A stretch of 64,000 nt of DNA from Shinisaurus crocodilurus (taxonomy: Eukaryota > Chordata > Lepidosauria > Squamata > Shinisauridae), in contig CM037878.1 of NCBI GenBank assembly GCA_021292165.1, forward strand, positions 248,362,968 to 248,426,967. The letters are read 5' to 3'. Under the pieces are notes generated by a model, which saw only the letters and a list, made by a program, of their open reading frames with translations, was not told the DNA's origin and made no database searches. This document shows, piece by piece, positions 9,903 to 20,836 of this stretch; within the stretch, counting starts at the first letter, position 1; the number at the start of each line of letters is the position of its first letter. Both the position numbers and the translations under genes were made by a program.

Positions 9903-10061
9903 GATAGAGTTGGAAGGAGCCTACAAGGCTATTGAGTCCAACCCCCTGCTCAATGCAGGAAACTAGAGGAGGGGTCTCCCATCCAAGTAATAACCAGGCC
10001 TGACCCTGCTTAGCTTTCCACACTCAGACAAGCTGAGCCAGCGTGAGCCACAGGCCTGTTT
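9903..10061 (-). mobile_element. 5S-rRNA-derived SINE with CR1-like tail, second copy
   Basis: This is the inverse orientation of the unit at 5946-6100. The 5S-like core is at 9974-10020 (complement of GCTAAGCAGGGTCAGGCCTG and TACTTGGATGGGAGACC). The CR1-like tail lies on its left (GGTTGGACTC and CCTTCCAACTCTA in complement). Two copies with the same 5S/tail junction show that the chimera is a real mobile unit and not a chance overlap. Confidence 0.75.
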
Positions 10062-10320
10062 GCTACCTGTCTCTGTAGCAGCAAAAATAACAAGTTTTGT
10101 GGCACTTTACTTCATTTATTATGGTTTAAGCTCTAGTCCACGAAAGCGTATGCAATAATGAAGCCGCAGTAAACATCCTATGTATGTTGACTCAGAAAAA
10201 AGACTAAATGTCTTCAATAGGATTTACTCTCCCTTTACTGTGTTTAGGATTTTATTTGCAGTCTTAGTCTTTAAGGTGCCACAAGACTCTTTCTTGTTTT
10301 ATTACATTCATCCGTCCCAG
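10062..10320. repeat. Reptilian interspersed repeat next to 5S SINE
   Basis: Contains TTTTGTGGCACTTTACTTCA, GCTCTAGTCCACGAAAGC and, near 10265-10290, TCTTTAAGGTGCCACAAGACTC. The same repeat borders the 5S SINE copy near 5865. A decayed MITE-like stretch (CATCCTATGTATGTTGACTC) lies in between. The family is not assigned. Confidence 0.45.
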
Positions 10321-11099
10321 AAATGATTTATTAAAGAAGGGAGAATTTTAATATAAAGATAATAATATTGGCCTTTAAAATATATTTTTATATATTTTAT
10401 ATAAAAGGTCCTGTTGTGGACCTCTGGCCATCCCTAGAATCATTTTGCTTAGGTGTTGTTGACTGATAAACTTTTGACAGTAAAGCAGTATTTCCCCTCC
10501 ACCCTCTCCAACCCGCGTCACCGAGTTAAGTAGTATGTATCCCTCAATTAGGCAAATGCCGCCAGAGAGGCATTTTTCGGGCGTTGTGAACTTCTCCGTT
10601 CCGTCTTCTTGGCCTCTCGGTGGACTCAGCCCAGCTCACAACCAGATCAGCCAGAGCCACTGAAATTGTGCCCCGTGGCAATTGTTTACCAGCTTCCCCT
10701 GGCAAATCGTCACACAAAGCCCTGCTTTTCCGCGGGCCACTACACGCCGGCAACCAAGAAGCCCACTCCTGTGTCCAGCAGAGTTGGGAGTTTGTGACCA
10801 GAGAGAAGCCCTCCCATGCCAGTTAATGGACACCCGTTTCGAGCATTTCGGCGGCTCTGCCTTTCTCTTCCTCCAACCTGAGTTGGCTCTTCCCCTTCTT
10901 CTACCTGCCCTTCCTGGCCCAAGCTGCCTACAGGTCTCTGGAAAGAACGATTTAAAGATACGTTATAATATTTGCGTGTGTATATGTGTGTGTGTCTATG
11001 CACGCGCGCTCGCCTGTGTGTGAGTGTGGTTGCGTGTGTTTCTCGTTGGGTGTAACAGGCGAGCTGTATGGCTGGCCAACCTGTCCCTCAGTCCGCGAG

Positions 11100-11125
11100 C
11101 CAATGGCAGGCTGCCTTATATAAAA
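11100..11125 (+). promoter_or_regulatory. CCAAT box and TATA box
   Basis: CCAAT at 11100-11104 lies 12 nt upstream of TATATAAAA at 11117-11125. A start site about 30 nt downstream of the TATA box would fall near 11147. The CCAAT-to-TATA spacing is tighter than usual, but the pair is followed at the right distance by a short exon with a consensus donor, which supports a functional core promoter. Confidence 0.7.
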
Positions 11126-11146
11126 ATGAATGTTTTCAGTCTCTCT

Positions 11147-11278
11147 CCGGCTTGCATGTACTGTATGTGGAACAGTGTACAGTGGGCTCTGCTGAGAGCT
11201 TCTCTCTTCACTTTCACATAAAGAAACACTGACTGTCCACTGCTGCCAACACACACACACTCACACTCACACACGGAG
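11147..11278 (+). other. Candidate non-coding first exon
   Basis: The 5' boundary is inferred from the TATA position. The 3' boundary is the splice donor GGAG|GTAAGT with the intron starting at 11279. The exon has no long open frame; an ATG near 11155 opens a frame of about 22 codons ending in TAA near 11219, so it could act as an upstream ORF. A CA-rich stretch (about 11250-11273) lies just before the donor. I cannot name the gene from this exon. Confidence 0.6.
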
Positions 11279-11945
11279 GTAAGTGCACCGCCAGCCCCCT
11301 TTCCTGAGCCAGGCAAGACGAAGGGCTTCTCTTCCCTACACTTCCTTTTCTATTATTACTCAAAAGCATTGGGGCAGCCCTTAAGGACTCCGGTGGCAGC
11401 CGCACCACCACTAGCAGCCGCCGCCGCCTCCTCCTCCTCCTCCTCAACCGGCAGGGTGAAGAGGAAGGCGCAGACCTCTCGACGTCCCCTGCCGCCTCCT
11501 GCTGCCACAATTCCCATTCACTTTTCCTGCCTCCGCGTCCGTCTGAAACTTTGGATGGGGGGGAAGAGAGATAAGAAGGTCAGCGGTGGGCTTTCAACCT
11601 GACGGGAGTCGGAAGAGGTAGTAAGTGGGCTGGGGTTGTGCGTGTGTGGGGGGCGGCCGGCGAGACAGGCGAACGGAAGAGGTGAGTTGTAATGCAATGC
11701 AATGCACTAGGAGGAAAGGGTGGTGGTGGTGGAAGCAGCACCAACCCAAGGGTAGGCCAGCCAGTGCCAGGCTGCGTTTGAAACTAAGCACCTCTCTCGC
11801 CACAGAGAGGGAAGAGCAGCAGCAGCAGCCACAACGGGGAAGGAGGAGGAGCGGGGAGGCAAGGGAGAAGGCGGGGGGGGGGTGTAGGAGAAGAGAAAAT
11901 AAAAGCTGGAAGCCCACAGGACGCCTGAAAACAGCCCAGCCGCCC

Positions 11946-11971
11946 CGCGCGCGCGCGCGCGCGTGTGTGTG
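11946..11971. repeat. Alternating CG/TG tract (Z-DNA prone)
   Basis: About 26 nt of strictly alternating pyrimidine-purine, CGCGCG changing to TGTGTG, inside the CpG island. Alternating CG/TG tracts favour left-handed DNA under negative supercoiling, as found near active promoters. Confidence 0.75.
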
Positions 11972-12399
11972 GGGGTCTTGACAGGGGCAGCGAGAACCGA
12001 AACTTCATTGTAAGAGCGGCCGAGGTCGGTGCGTTGATTTATTTGCGCTGCGTGGCTCGCGTTTTGTGTCACACGCTGTTGTGGACCGGGCTGGGGTTTG
12101 GGTGGGTGGGGGGTTGTGGCGGCGGCGAGCCCATCGCAAGCGGGCTCAGTTGTTCGGCTTGAGAGTTGGGAATCGGCATTTTCCGGTAGGCAACCCTTCC
12201 TTGCAAGGCACTTTCCCTCCCTTCCTCCCGTCTTCCACGCAAACAACAACAAAATGTGCAATGATTAGAGAGGAGCCTTTTATAAATAATTTTTTAAAAA
12301 TGAAAGAGAGAGCGAGAGAGTGCAAGCCTGGAGGACGGAAGAATAAAAGAGATGGTGTGGGGGGGGGGAGGGACGGAGGAGGAGAGAGGCTGTGTCAGG

Positions 12400-12523
12400 A
12401 TTTTGCATGAATGTGGGATTATGTTGTGTCAATAAGTTTAAGGTGGAGAGAGAGCGAGGCTGGGGGGGGGGCGGTTGTGGGAGAGGAAGGCCTTGGCAGT
12501 TTAAAGTCCTATTTCTGAAGGTA
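12400..12523 (+). other. Candidate alternative first exon end
   Basis: A good splice donor, GAAG|GTAAGTTG, occurs with the GT at 12521 in the CpG island about 1.2 kb after the first donor. No TATA box precedes it, so this would be a CpG-type alternative promoter. The exon start is not determined. It is offered as a possibility only. Confidence 0.3.
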
Positions 12524-13003
12524 AGTTGTGACATTGGGTGGTCGCGATGACAGAAAACTTGCAGATTATTTGCCCAGGGAGGAGGATGTGTGTCTTTTGG
12601 GGGGATTTCTGAGTCCCCAGCCAGCAGATGGGTGTTAAAACTGTTATTTGCTGCTGCGAGATCGGCTGGCTGGTAAATTGCAGAAATCAGACTCTCCTCC
12701 GGTGCTCCTCTTCCTCCCCGAGCCCTCCCCCTTCGCTCTCTTCTTCCTCTCTGCTCTGGTGTTTTATTTGCGAATGTATGAAACTTACATGGCTGGATCC
12801 GGAATCGGGGCTTTTTAAAAAGCACACACACAATTTTGCAAAGGAGGGGGGAGGGAGGGGTGAAGAACAGATCTCATTAATCCGAGGATCTGGAAAGCGG
12901 TAGGTTTGTGTTAGGAATATCTTTGTAACAATCCGCTGCCGCTGAATGAGGAAGGTAAAATGAAACGATGCAAAAAGCAGAGACAACATGTACGACAGAG
13001 AGC

Positions 13004-13046
13004 GCGGGGGGTGGGGGCGGGGGTGGGGGCCGGCGCGGGGGGTGGA
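13004..13046 (+). promoter_or_regulatory. G-quadruplex-prone run
   Basis: Four or more tracts of five to six G separated by one or two bases (GGGGGGTGGGGGCGGGGGTG and continuing), then a second G-block. Such runs can form quadruplex DNA and are common around vertebrate transcription starts. The structure itself is inference. Confidence 0.6.
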
Positions 13047-14697
13047 AGGGAGAGGTATAGACAAGCTATTTTTTCCCCTTTCCTTTTCTGTCGGGGGAAA
13101 AAAAAAGAGCTGGGGGGGGGGGAGTTAAGCAAATGCCCGGGTGGCGGCCACTCGCGTTGCAATCTGCGTCTGGCTTGTTTTTTGTTGTTTGTTTTTCGTT
13201 TTTATCTCCCCCCCCCCCCGCAGAAGTGTGTGGGGCAATTTAGCGACTTCTCGCCGGTGGATCTTGTTGGAAAGTTTGTCAGAGAGAGGCGAGTGTGGGG
13301 GAGCAGCGTGGGGGGGGGAAAGAGCAGGCTGATGAAGATGGTCAGTTGGCCTGGGGCTTTGAAACCATTGCCTGTCCTGCTCGTGACACGTTCAGATCCT
13401 CCGGCCCCGTGCACACAGGAGATAGAGGGGACAGCTTGGCACCCACTCGCTTAGGTTGGTGCCCCCCCCCCCCCGCACCTAACATGTAGAAGATGGAGCA
13501 GCCACAAGGATTCTGGGTTTCCATGTGGCTCTAGCGGCAGCAGCACCTCCTCCTCCCCGGTGGCAGCAGCCGCGGGATCATCGCTCGGGCCCGCGGGGTG
13601 GGGGGGAGGAGGAGAGCAGCAGCAGCGGGGAGGTGTTTGCTGCCCGTCTGATTCACTGAATCTCGCTGGGGAGGCAAAGGGTGTGGAGGAGGAGGAGGAG
13701 TGGGGCAGATCCGGCATCCCCCCCCTTCCGTGCCCCCTCCCTATCTGCCTACTTTCTCCTGCTCCCGGTTCTCCTACAAGGTGTTGTTCACTCCCCCCTC
13801 CCCGGAGATTGAGATTTGTACATTACATTTTTGCTCTTCTCCTCCCACTAACAACACCCCCCCCCGCAAGATGGACTCTCCCCCTCCCGTGTCTTGTCAG
13901 CCCTTAAGATCGACATTTTGTAACTAAGATGCAAACTTGATGGTGACCAGAAGGGAAAAAAAGGAAAAGCTCTGTCTGGGCTTATCTTCCTAGCTGCGCT
14001 CCATGTTTAATAACCTTCGCTTTCACCCCCAGACCCCGGTGGCCCTGCCTACACTTTGCATGCTGGGGTGGGTAACTGGCCGGGTGGGGGTGGCTTGTAA
14101 TGCTCGCTTCCTCCTTCTCCCTGTCGGAGCGAGTCGGGTCTATCCTATATTTTCTCTCTCTTTGGATTGCGATGGCGGGGGGGGGGGGAGGGGATCTTAT
14201 CAGGAAGGATCGGCAAGTGGGGATTACCTGAAACTATGCTACAGCGTTGCAATCTCTCGTGTAGACCTCTTATCTTCAGTCTGGGTCTCACAATTTAGTT
14301 GGAGGACCACGATGATGTTGCTTATTTTGATTTCCATTTGCAATTTGAGTTCAACTTTGTATTTGCCATCTTGGGTGTGTGATATATGGAGAGAGAGAGA
14401 GAGAGAAACCCACCCTGCTGATGCACCCTCATATGATTTATTCCACTTGTTCATGCCCAATGCCTTTTATAAACATGCTGCTTATTTCGGATTGCTGTTT
14501 CAACTTGACAGTTTTGTTTTCTCAAGGCACAACCAGGCACACATTTTAATAAGAACTTATTGTTGGGTGGCTAGCAGGGGGAGACAAAATTAAGTTGCAA
14601 GTTTAGGATTCCTCTAGCCTTGCTGCAGTTGTGGGCCAGTTGCAGTACTGTAAAATCATGGTGTGCTGATGATGTGCCTTTATTTGATACTTTATAG

Positions 14698-14770
14698 GTC
14701 ACTGTCACATGACAAAGGCTTGGAGACAGCTTCATTTTCCTCTGCCTGCAATTTCCATTTGCCTTCCTGG
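14698..14770 (+). other. Candidate short internal exon
   Basis: A 73-bp interval bounded by an acceptor-like TTTGATACTTTATAG and a strong donor CCTGG|GTAAGTATG. It lies just after the CpG island and could be an alternative 5' untranslated exon. The pyrimidine tract of the acceptor is weak, so confidence is low. Confidence 0.3.
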
Positions 14771-14787
14771 GTAAGTATGTAAACTGT

Positions 14788-14813
14788 ACACACACACACA
14801 CACACACACACAC
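14788..14813. repeat. CA microsatellite
   Basis: About 13 uninterrupted CA units, directly downstream of the donor at 14771. Confidence 0.9.
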
Positions 14814-14814
14814 G

Positions 14815-16254
14815 TGAAAAGAGTGTCATTGTTATTAATAATATGCAGGGTGCCTTGCTCTTCTATTTGAGATGGAAGATGCTTCTTCAGGTTTTAGTCC
14901 TACAGAGAACATGTCTCTTTATCAGCAGATGTGTCAGCATGAATGCTGGGGGTGGGGTTGCCCTGTTGATACATGTAGTTTACAAATAGAGAAAATAGAA
15001 GGTTAAAAATCATGCAGAGCTTGACTCCAACATTTGTTTAAAAAATGTGTATCATTTTAAGGGCAGAAGAAACCCAAAGAATTGTGATTAATATTTTATA
15101 ACAGGAGCTTTAGCTTTATGAGGTGCAACAGAGTTTATGAAGTATGTGAAACACTGTCAAGGCTTGGCTAGTTGAAGTGGTAAGAATATGTATTTTAAAA
15201 ATAGGTAGTAGAGGCATCTTTCAGAAGTTGGGGGACAAAGTCCATCTAACTTTAGCATTTAAGACACTCAGTGTTGTGTCAACTCTCTTTGAAAATTCTC
15301 CTTTCCTTGTATTTATTTTTCTGTAAATAGTTAATGTAGGTCAATTAAATAGTAATTAAGTTGTCAGTATTTTCATAATACTTGTTAATACTGCAGATGG
15401 TTTAGGGGAATTTTGAACCACCGAGAGATACTCCATTCACAAGCAGATTATAACCTGTGAAATCTAACTTCAGAATTGAATGATAGTCCAGAGGCTATTC
15501 TGTTTGAACCTAATGATTATGCTACTCTGTATTTAGTACCAATGGTGCAAAACAGAACTATCTCATGACTTATGAGAGTAACATGCAATTAATGCAGGGT
15601 GGGGGAGAAGAGTATTATGTGTTATGTTTTATATCCAGTACTCATAAAAATTAGTGACTAGTTATAATCTACAAATAGTTATTCAGGAGTGAAATCACTG
15701 GGGGTCCTTTTGAAGTTTACACAGTGGCTTGAGGATTACTCCAAATAACCTTGATTGTTAGGGATGCCTAACATGAGGGCTTGTAATGGGTGATGGCCTC
15801 GCCTTGTTAGAAGTTAGGAGAAAGGAAAGTCCTCGTCCCCTCCACTGCCCTAGGCTTCACTTTCCCCAGCAAATTTAGTTCTCCAGATCTGAGTTACCAA
15901 GGCATGGAATTTACAGGAGTATTAGTTCCATCTTGGGGCCTGAAACATTCACTTTTTAAAAAGTTTAATAGAAAATTACTTCATATATACCAGTCAGTTG
16001 TTTCAGAAGTATAGGTCTACAGAAATAGGTAACGTTCATAGTTCTAAAGTGAAGGCACCTTATAGCCCCAGAAACTTGCTGATGTAAAAATCTATGAGGA
16101 TTATATTAGCGGGGCAGGAGTATACCTAATCTAAACACCCACCCACCCCATATTTATACCACACAATACGATGTAGCTTAGTGACTAAGTTATGTGAATT
16201 ATGCATCAGGAATTTTGCCTCTACCATGAAATCACTAAGTGGCCTTAGACTTAC
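14815..16254. other. Non-coding stretch
   Basis: About 1.4 kb with no repeat or gene that I can recognise. Composition is ordinary. If the first exon at 11.1-11.3 kb is real, this is intronic and is where conserved regulatory sequence would be sought. Confidence 0.35.
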
Positions 16255-16395
16255 TACTTTCTCACTTCCCTGGCTTTCATGAGTATAATAACACTGGCCC
16301 ACCTTACAAGATTGTTGGAAGAATGACAAGATCATATATGTGAAGCACTTTGAATATTATGAAGTGCTATGTAAATGCCAAGTGTTATTATCAAC
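16255..16395 (+). mobile_element. MIR-type SINE fragment
   Basis: Order of motifs matches the 3' part of MIR: CTTCCCTGGCTTTCATGAGT, AATAACACTGGCCCACCTTA, GATTGTTGGAAGAATGACAA, GTGAAGCACTTTGAATATTA and a final GTTATTATC. It is an old copy without target duplications. Confidence 0.6.
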
Positions 16396-16425
16396 AAAAA
16401 TAATATAATTCTGTAAAATCCTTAC

Positions 16426-16535
16426 ATATCCTACACATATCTACTCAGATATCCTACACATATCTACTCAGAAGTAAACCCCATTGAGTTCAATGGGACT
16501 TACTCCCAGGTAAGTGAGCATAGGTTTGCAGCCTA
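16426..16535. repeat. 23-bp exact tandem duplication at edge of a MITE half
   Basis: The 23-bp unit beginning ATATCCTACACATATC occurs twice in a row at 16426-16448 and 16449-16471. It leads into AGTAAACCCCATTGAGTTC and ATGGGACTTACTCCCAGG, a part of the common palindromic MITE family, ending in GCATAGGTTTGCAGCC. The duplication is a recent local event because the units are identical. Confidence 0.7.
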
Positions 16536-16849
16536 GATGAATGTTTCAAGAATTCACCAGTCGAGGATTGAACTAAAATTAACTAAAATCCTGTGCTTGA
16601 GGTTTGGTATAGTGGGGAAAACTGTCTTGTGTTGTTTTTCTTCTTTCCCATACCGTTGTATATGTGCAGAGATTTCACAGAGTGCTGAGCACTGGAAACT
16701 ATTATAGTAAATACTGTGTACTGGACAAATTAGATTGCCATGCTAAAGGGATACATATAGTTCCAATTATTATGTATCATAAATTATACGTGGCTGTCAT
16801 ATAAACTTACAAAGAGGGAGTTTTAAAAATTCTGTCCATTGTTGTGGAG

Positions 16850-16987
16850 CAGGTATGGACAATGTGCAGCCATCCAGATGTTGCTGGGCTGCAACCCCCA
16901 TCATCCTTCACTATTGGCTATGATGGCCAGACCTGATGGGAGTTGCAGTCCAACAACATCTTGAGGGCCATACATTTCCCACCTCTG
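16850..16987. mobile_element. hAT MITE with 8-bp target duplication
   Basis: Palindromic element of 138 bp: CAGGTATGGACAATGTGCAG at the left and CATTTCCCACCTCTG at the right, with CCAGATGTTGCTGGGCTGCA facing GGGAGTTGCAGTCCAACAAC inside. It is flanked by TTGTGGAG (16842-16849) and TTGTAGAG (16988-16995), an 8-bp duplication with one change. Eight-bp sites and CAG-type ends indicate the hAT superfamily. Confidence 0.8.
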
Positions 16988-16995
16988 TTGTAGAG

Positions 16996-17817
16996 TAAGT
17001 CTAGGGTCAGGTTGGCTCTTAGTAATATTAGAGTACTACTGACACCTATAAGATGTTAAAATTTTCAATTGAAAAGATAAGCATAAGTAGTAATTAAGAA
17101 ACTGCTGAAGTAATTTGCCTTGAAACTACAAATGCAATACAAACGTGTGTCCAAAAATGCGAAACATTGGATTTTCTTCCATTTTGACTCTGTGTGTGTG
17201 TGTGTGTGTGTGTAAAATATAGTAAAATACAGTGTGTGTGTAAAATATAGTAAAATAGTAATGTGTGTGTGTGCATAGAATTTGTGTGTGTGTGTTTTCT
17301 AAGGTTAAGATCTTGAATATAATTTCTCTATAGTTGCATTTATCTAATAAATTTGGTTTTAAGAAGACTTTAATAGAAAAATGTTCAGTAAATCCTAGAG
17401 TTGGCTCTAATCTTGACAACTTTTACATGCTGTTCTTGTTAGAGAAATAGACATAAACATGTGTACACTTGAAGCCACTCGGTTCAATCCAGAGAAAGTT
17501 AGGTATGCTTAAAACCCACTGAAATTAAAGGAACTTAAGAACACAGTTAAATGTGCTGATTTCATGTATGTTTATATGGCTTAATATACCATGTAAGTAT
17601 GTTTGGCATTGCAGCTCTGAATGACTAGGGCTGGGAGATTCAGTCAGGCTCTAAGAAACTAGACATATTAGCAGGTTAATTAGTTCATCTCAAAAAAACC
17701 ATGAATGAGAAGAGAAACAGAAGATAATGTAAAACAAGTTGTGGAGGTTTTAAAACCAGGGCTGTGGTTTCATTTTGGGTTACCAATTTGGGTTAGCAAT
17801 CTGGGCTGTATGTGAAG
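16996..17817. other. Non-coding stretch with TG-rich microsatellites
   Basis: Interrupted TGTGTG blocks lie at about 17190-17215, 17232-17241 and 17262-17297, separated by AAAATATAGTAAAATA repeats. Short reverse-strand frames rich in His/Thr come from this repeat. A possible MITE piece follows near 17755-17810. No gene is visible. Confidence 0.5.
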
Positions 17818-18137
17818 TGTCAGGATTTCAAACTAGGGACCTTGGGGACAAGACTCGGGTGCTTGACTCTGTGCTGCTGTGGCATTTTGGAGAAGGGGAC
17901 GGCTGACTTGTGCATAGGTACTACCAGTGCTGCAAGCCAGAAGGCAGCACTCCAGCTACTAGGCCAATAAAGTTCCACCTGGCTCTGGAAGACCTCAGAC
18001 TTGGGCCTGGCTCCTCAGTCTGAACAACTTGTTGCTTGAGTCCAGTCTGCTCTCAGACTCTACCCACCAGCCTGTTTCTTTGTATACTCATCTGCCTGCA
18101 CAGAGCCTGTTTTGCCTGCAAACTGCTAGCCCTGACA
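17818..18137 (+). mobile_element. Candidate solo LTR
   Basis: A 320-bp block begins TGTCAGG and ends CCTGACA, so it has the TG...CA ends of a long terminal repeat within a 7-bp inverted repeat. It carries an AATAAA polyadenylation signal at 17966-17971. No internal retroviral sequence adjoins it, so recombination between two LTRs would have removed the interior. I could not find a clear 4-6-bp target duplication, which lowers confidence. Confidence 0.5.
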
Positions 18138-18948
18138 ATAGCGCTGTGTCTGTTACACATATGAAAGAGCTACACGAGTCATAATCAATCAATGGCAATA
18201 GAATCAGTAGAAAATAATTTATGAATATTGTTCTACTGGGTGTGGGAAGGGAAGGGAGGATCGCAATATCATATTGTTTTCTAGCTTGGTCGAATATTTA
18301 AAAATACAGCATGTTCTGCCGAGTAAAAAGTGGATGAATGAAGTGGTAGCATGGGCCATTTTACCAGCACAGTAGTGTATTTATAATGTGTTCCACAGGT
18401 GAAGCAAAATATGCAGAGTCTTGCACTGATGTGTAATAGTTAAGGGCAGTTCATTTGGGTAGATGTGGGCAGATAAGAGGATGTGGCAGATGTAAAACAT
18501 GGGAACTATAATGGCAGGTAGAATCCTTTCCCCGTGGAGAGGACCAGGGCCCTTCCTTGCTGTGGTGTAATACTGCAGATGCAGTACATGAGCATATGAG
18601 TACAAGTGTTTATGCCCTAACAACCCTCACAGAGCAAGGGCGGACACAAGTGATAGTGCTATGCAGCACAGCAATAGTACAACTCACTGACATAATCAAG
18701 CATGGGCCCCACTGGCAGCAGTATTCCCAGGAACTCCAAAATGGGTAACAGTGAACAAAGAAATAGCTTGCAAGCTACCTTGCCCTGATGCAACAGCAGT
18801 CTTTGGTGGTCAGCTATAGCTGGTACTGTTAATAGAATTTCTTCTAGATTTGAAACTGGTACTCTTCCAGTGATATTATTTGCCTTCCTCTTTAATATGT
18901 ATTTTGAGAAAGGATTTTCAGGCATTTTGCGAACTGTGCTTTTAATTA
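18138..18948. other. Non-coding stretch
   Basis: No repeat or gene that I can name in about 0.8 kb. Small open frames on both strands overlap and look like chance. Confidence 0.3.
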
Positions 18949-19140
18949 GGAACATAAGGAGCTGCCTTGTAGCGAGTCAGGCTACTGGTCCATCTTGCCC
19001 AGTATTGTCAACACTGAATTTCAGTGGCTCTCCAGGGTTTCAGGCAGGAGGTTTTCCAGCCTTACCTGGAGACACCAGGGATTGAACCTGGGACTTTCTG
19101 CATGCAAAGCAGGTGCTCTACCACCAAGCTATGGCCCCTC
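18949..19140 (-). mobile_element. tRNA-derived SINE, family 2
   Basis: Read on the minus strand it starts GGGGCCATAGCTTGGTGGTA (tRNA A box) and has GGTTCAATCCC (B box), then a body with CTCCAGGTAAGGCTGG and CCCTGGAGAGCCACTG, and a tail with GATGGACCAGTAGCCTGAC and CTCCTTATGTTCC. It moves with help from a LINE. Related copies are at 29325-29470, 33105-33284 and, as a fragment, 34805-34858. Confidence 0.8.
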
Positions 19141-19664
19141 CAATTCAGCTGGTATATAAACTCAAATTATGTATAACGCTACAGCTGAATGTGGATGACT
19201 GCTGATGGTTTTAAAGTTACATGTTATGTTTATGGTATCTTTGGGCAAAAAACCCTAAGGCTGGGCATGGATTACACTCTTGCATACTCAGAGTTCTTAA
19301 ACTATTTCTCAGCTCTACTATTTGTGTTCCAATCCATCTCCATTATCCAGAGAGCTACAATTTATACTTTTGGAACTTTGTGAACTTGTGTATTCAGTTG
19401 AGCATTATGAACCTTTGCTTATATGGATTGTGCTTCTCATTTGACTTGAGATTTTTGCTTATATGATTTAGCATTTTGCACTTTATCTTGGCTTTTGTAC
19501 ACTTTTAACTGGGCATCCTGGCGGGGAACAATAGCCCTACTGCTGGAGAAACAGCTTCTCCTATTTCTGTGGTGTATTATTGGCACATATTCAGCAAGCC
19601 CACTATTGTTCCAACATGCTCATAGCCTATGGGGATTCCCCATCTTCTACAATAAGGTTGCATA
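19141..19664. other. Non-coding stretch
   Basis: AT-rich, with no recognised repeat. Open frames of 60-90 codons here resemble nothing known. Confidence 0.3.
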
Positions 19665-19916
19665 CAGTAATACCTTGGATTGCAAGCATAATTCGTTCCA
19701 GAACCGTGCTTGTAATCCAAAACACTCTTATATCAAAGCGAGTCTCTGGGGGGCGTGAGCGGGGCCGATTTTGGCCCGTTACACCTGCTCGAGGCGAGCG
19801 GTTACATCCCTACTTGCAAGACGTTGCTTGTTTATCAAGTCAAAATTTATTTTAAAAAATTGCTTGTCTTTCAAAATGCTCTCAGACCAAGTTACTTGCA
19901 GTCCAAGGTATTACTG
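19665..19916. mobile_element. Tigger-like MITE, GC-core subfamily
   Basis: A 252-bp element flanked by TA (19663-19664 and 19917-19918). Ends are CAGTAATACCTTGGATTGCA and its complement. The centre contains a GC-rich block (GGGGCGTGAGCGGGGCCGAT and GGTTACATCCCTA) shared with the copy at 60537-60794 and absent from those at 49908 and 62715. Confidence 0.8.
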
Positions 19917-19918
19917 TA

Positions 19919-20836
19919 TTTTGAAGCAGCCAACATTATTGCTTCTTCAAAAGGATTGCAGTAGTGAGCCTACACACTCACACACACCCCACCTGCCTGT
20001 AGAGATGCCATTTTCCCTCAAGCTCCATTTGATTTTAATTTCTTGTGCCATGACTGTAAAGTGCTTCATGTGTGTGCATGGTAGGATAATCTGAAAATGA
20101 AAGCTACTACCACTATTGGTGGTTCTACTACTAATATTGCTCTTCCAATAGCTAACATTTAATGGATAACTCTAACAAAAAAGGTTGATCTCCAGCAAAA
20201 CCTAACCATTTCTGTAGTAGAAGGAAAATGGGAGTCCTGAAACAAGTTTTATGCTAATGTGAGGAAGTGAATATTTAATGAAGCCCGTTCCTTTGCACAC
20301 TCTGTAGGCACTGCTTCAGGGCAGCCAGACTTTTAAAAAGCTCTTTAAGCCTACTTAAACTGTATGGGTGGAAACCAGAGCAAATGAGGCTTGTCTAAGT
20401 CTTATGGAAATCAGTGGGACTTAACAGTGAAGTGAATAAGGCTGGAAACCTATGCACACTTACTTGGAAGTAAATCTTGTAGAACTCAGTTATATTCACT
20501 TCTCTGGATTATGACCAATGTGAAAAACCAAATTGTATCTAAATTGTATGATGAAAGTGTGTATATGATACATATGAATAAATGGACCCTCGCAGATATC
20601 TTTAAGTAAAATACAGTCTAAGTTGAAAAGTGACTCAGAGAATAGGATGGTAAATTCGAGTTTTGTGTTCAAGCTATATTCCTACTGCCAGAGGCAAAAT
20701 CAGTCTCAGAACTGAAAGTTTCAAAAGTGAGCTCTGTTGATAACTGACCTAACTTTTCATTCCCCTGCTTTTTTACACCTTCTGTATTAAATTTACTGAG
20801 CAACTCACCTTCATTGTAAGTTGGCAGAAGCTCCTA
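19919..20836. other. Non-coding stretch with MITE remnant
   Basis: Around 20430-20515, AACCTATGCACACTTACTTG and AGTAAATCTTGTAGAACTC resemble one half of the common palindromic MITE. No gene is visible. Confidence 0.35.

Larger units (their letters stand above)
10500..14250. promoter_or_regulatory. Large CpG island with promoter
   Basis: Base composition changes sharply from the AT-rich surroundings. Dense CpG, GC-rich blocks, polypurine and polypyrimidine runs and short G-runs fill about 3.7 kb. This is the usual look of a vertebrate gene's 5' end. A CCAAT box, TATA box and spliced first exon are at 11.1-11.28 kb on the plus strand. Further GT donor motifs occur within the island, for example at 12521. 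The gene downstream is not identifiable because no coding exon appears in the remaining 50 kb. The many open frames in the island are explained by the low frequency of stop codons in GC-rich DNA. Confidence 0.8.

Noticed and set aside
11594..13907. Many overlapping open frames of 60-184 codons on both strands
   Set aside because: They lie in the CpG island, where stop codons are rare, and they are low-complexity (Pro, Ser, Gly, Arg). None resembles a known protein.
17094..17419. His/Thr-rich reverse-strand frames
   Set aside because: They are translations of TG/CA microsatellites.
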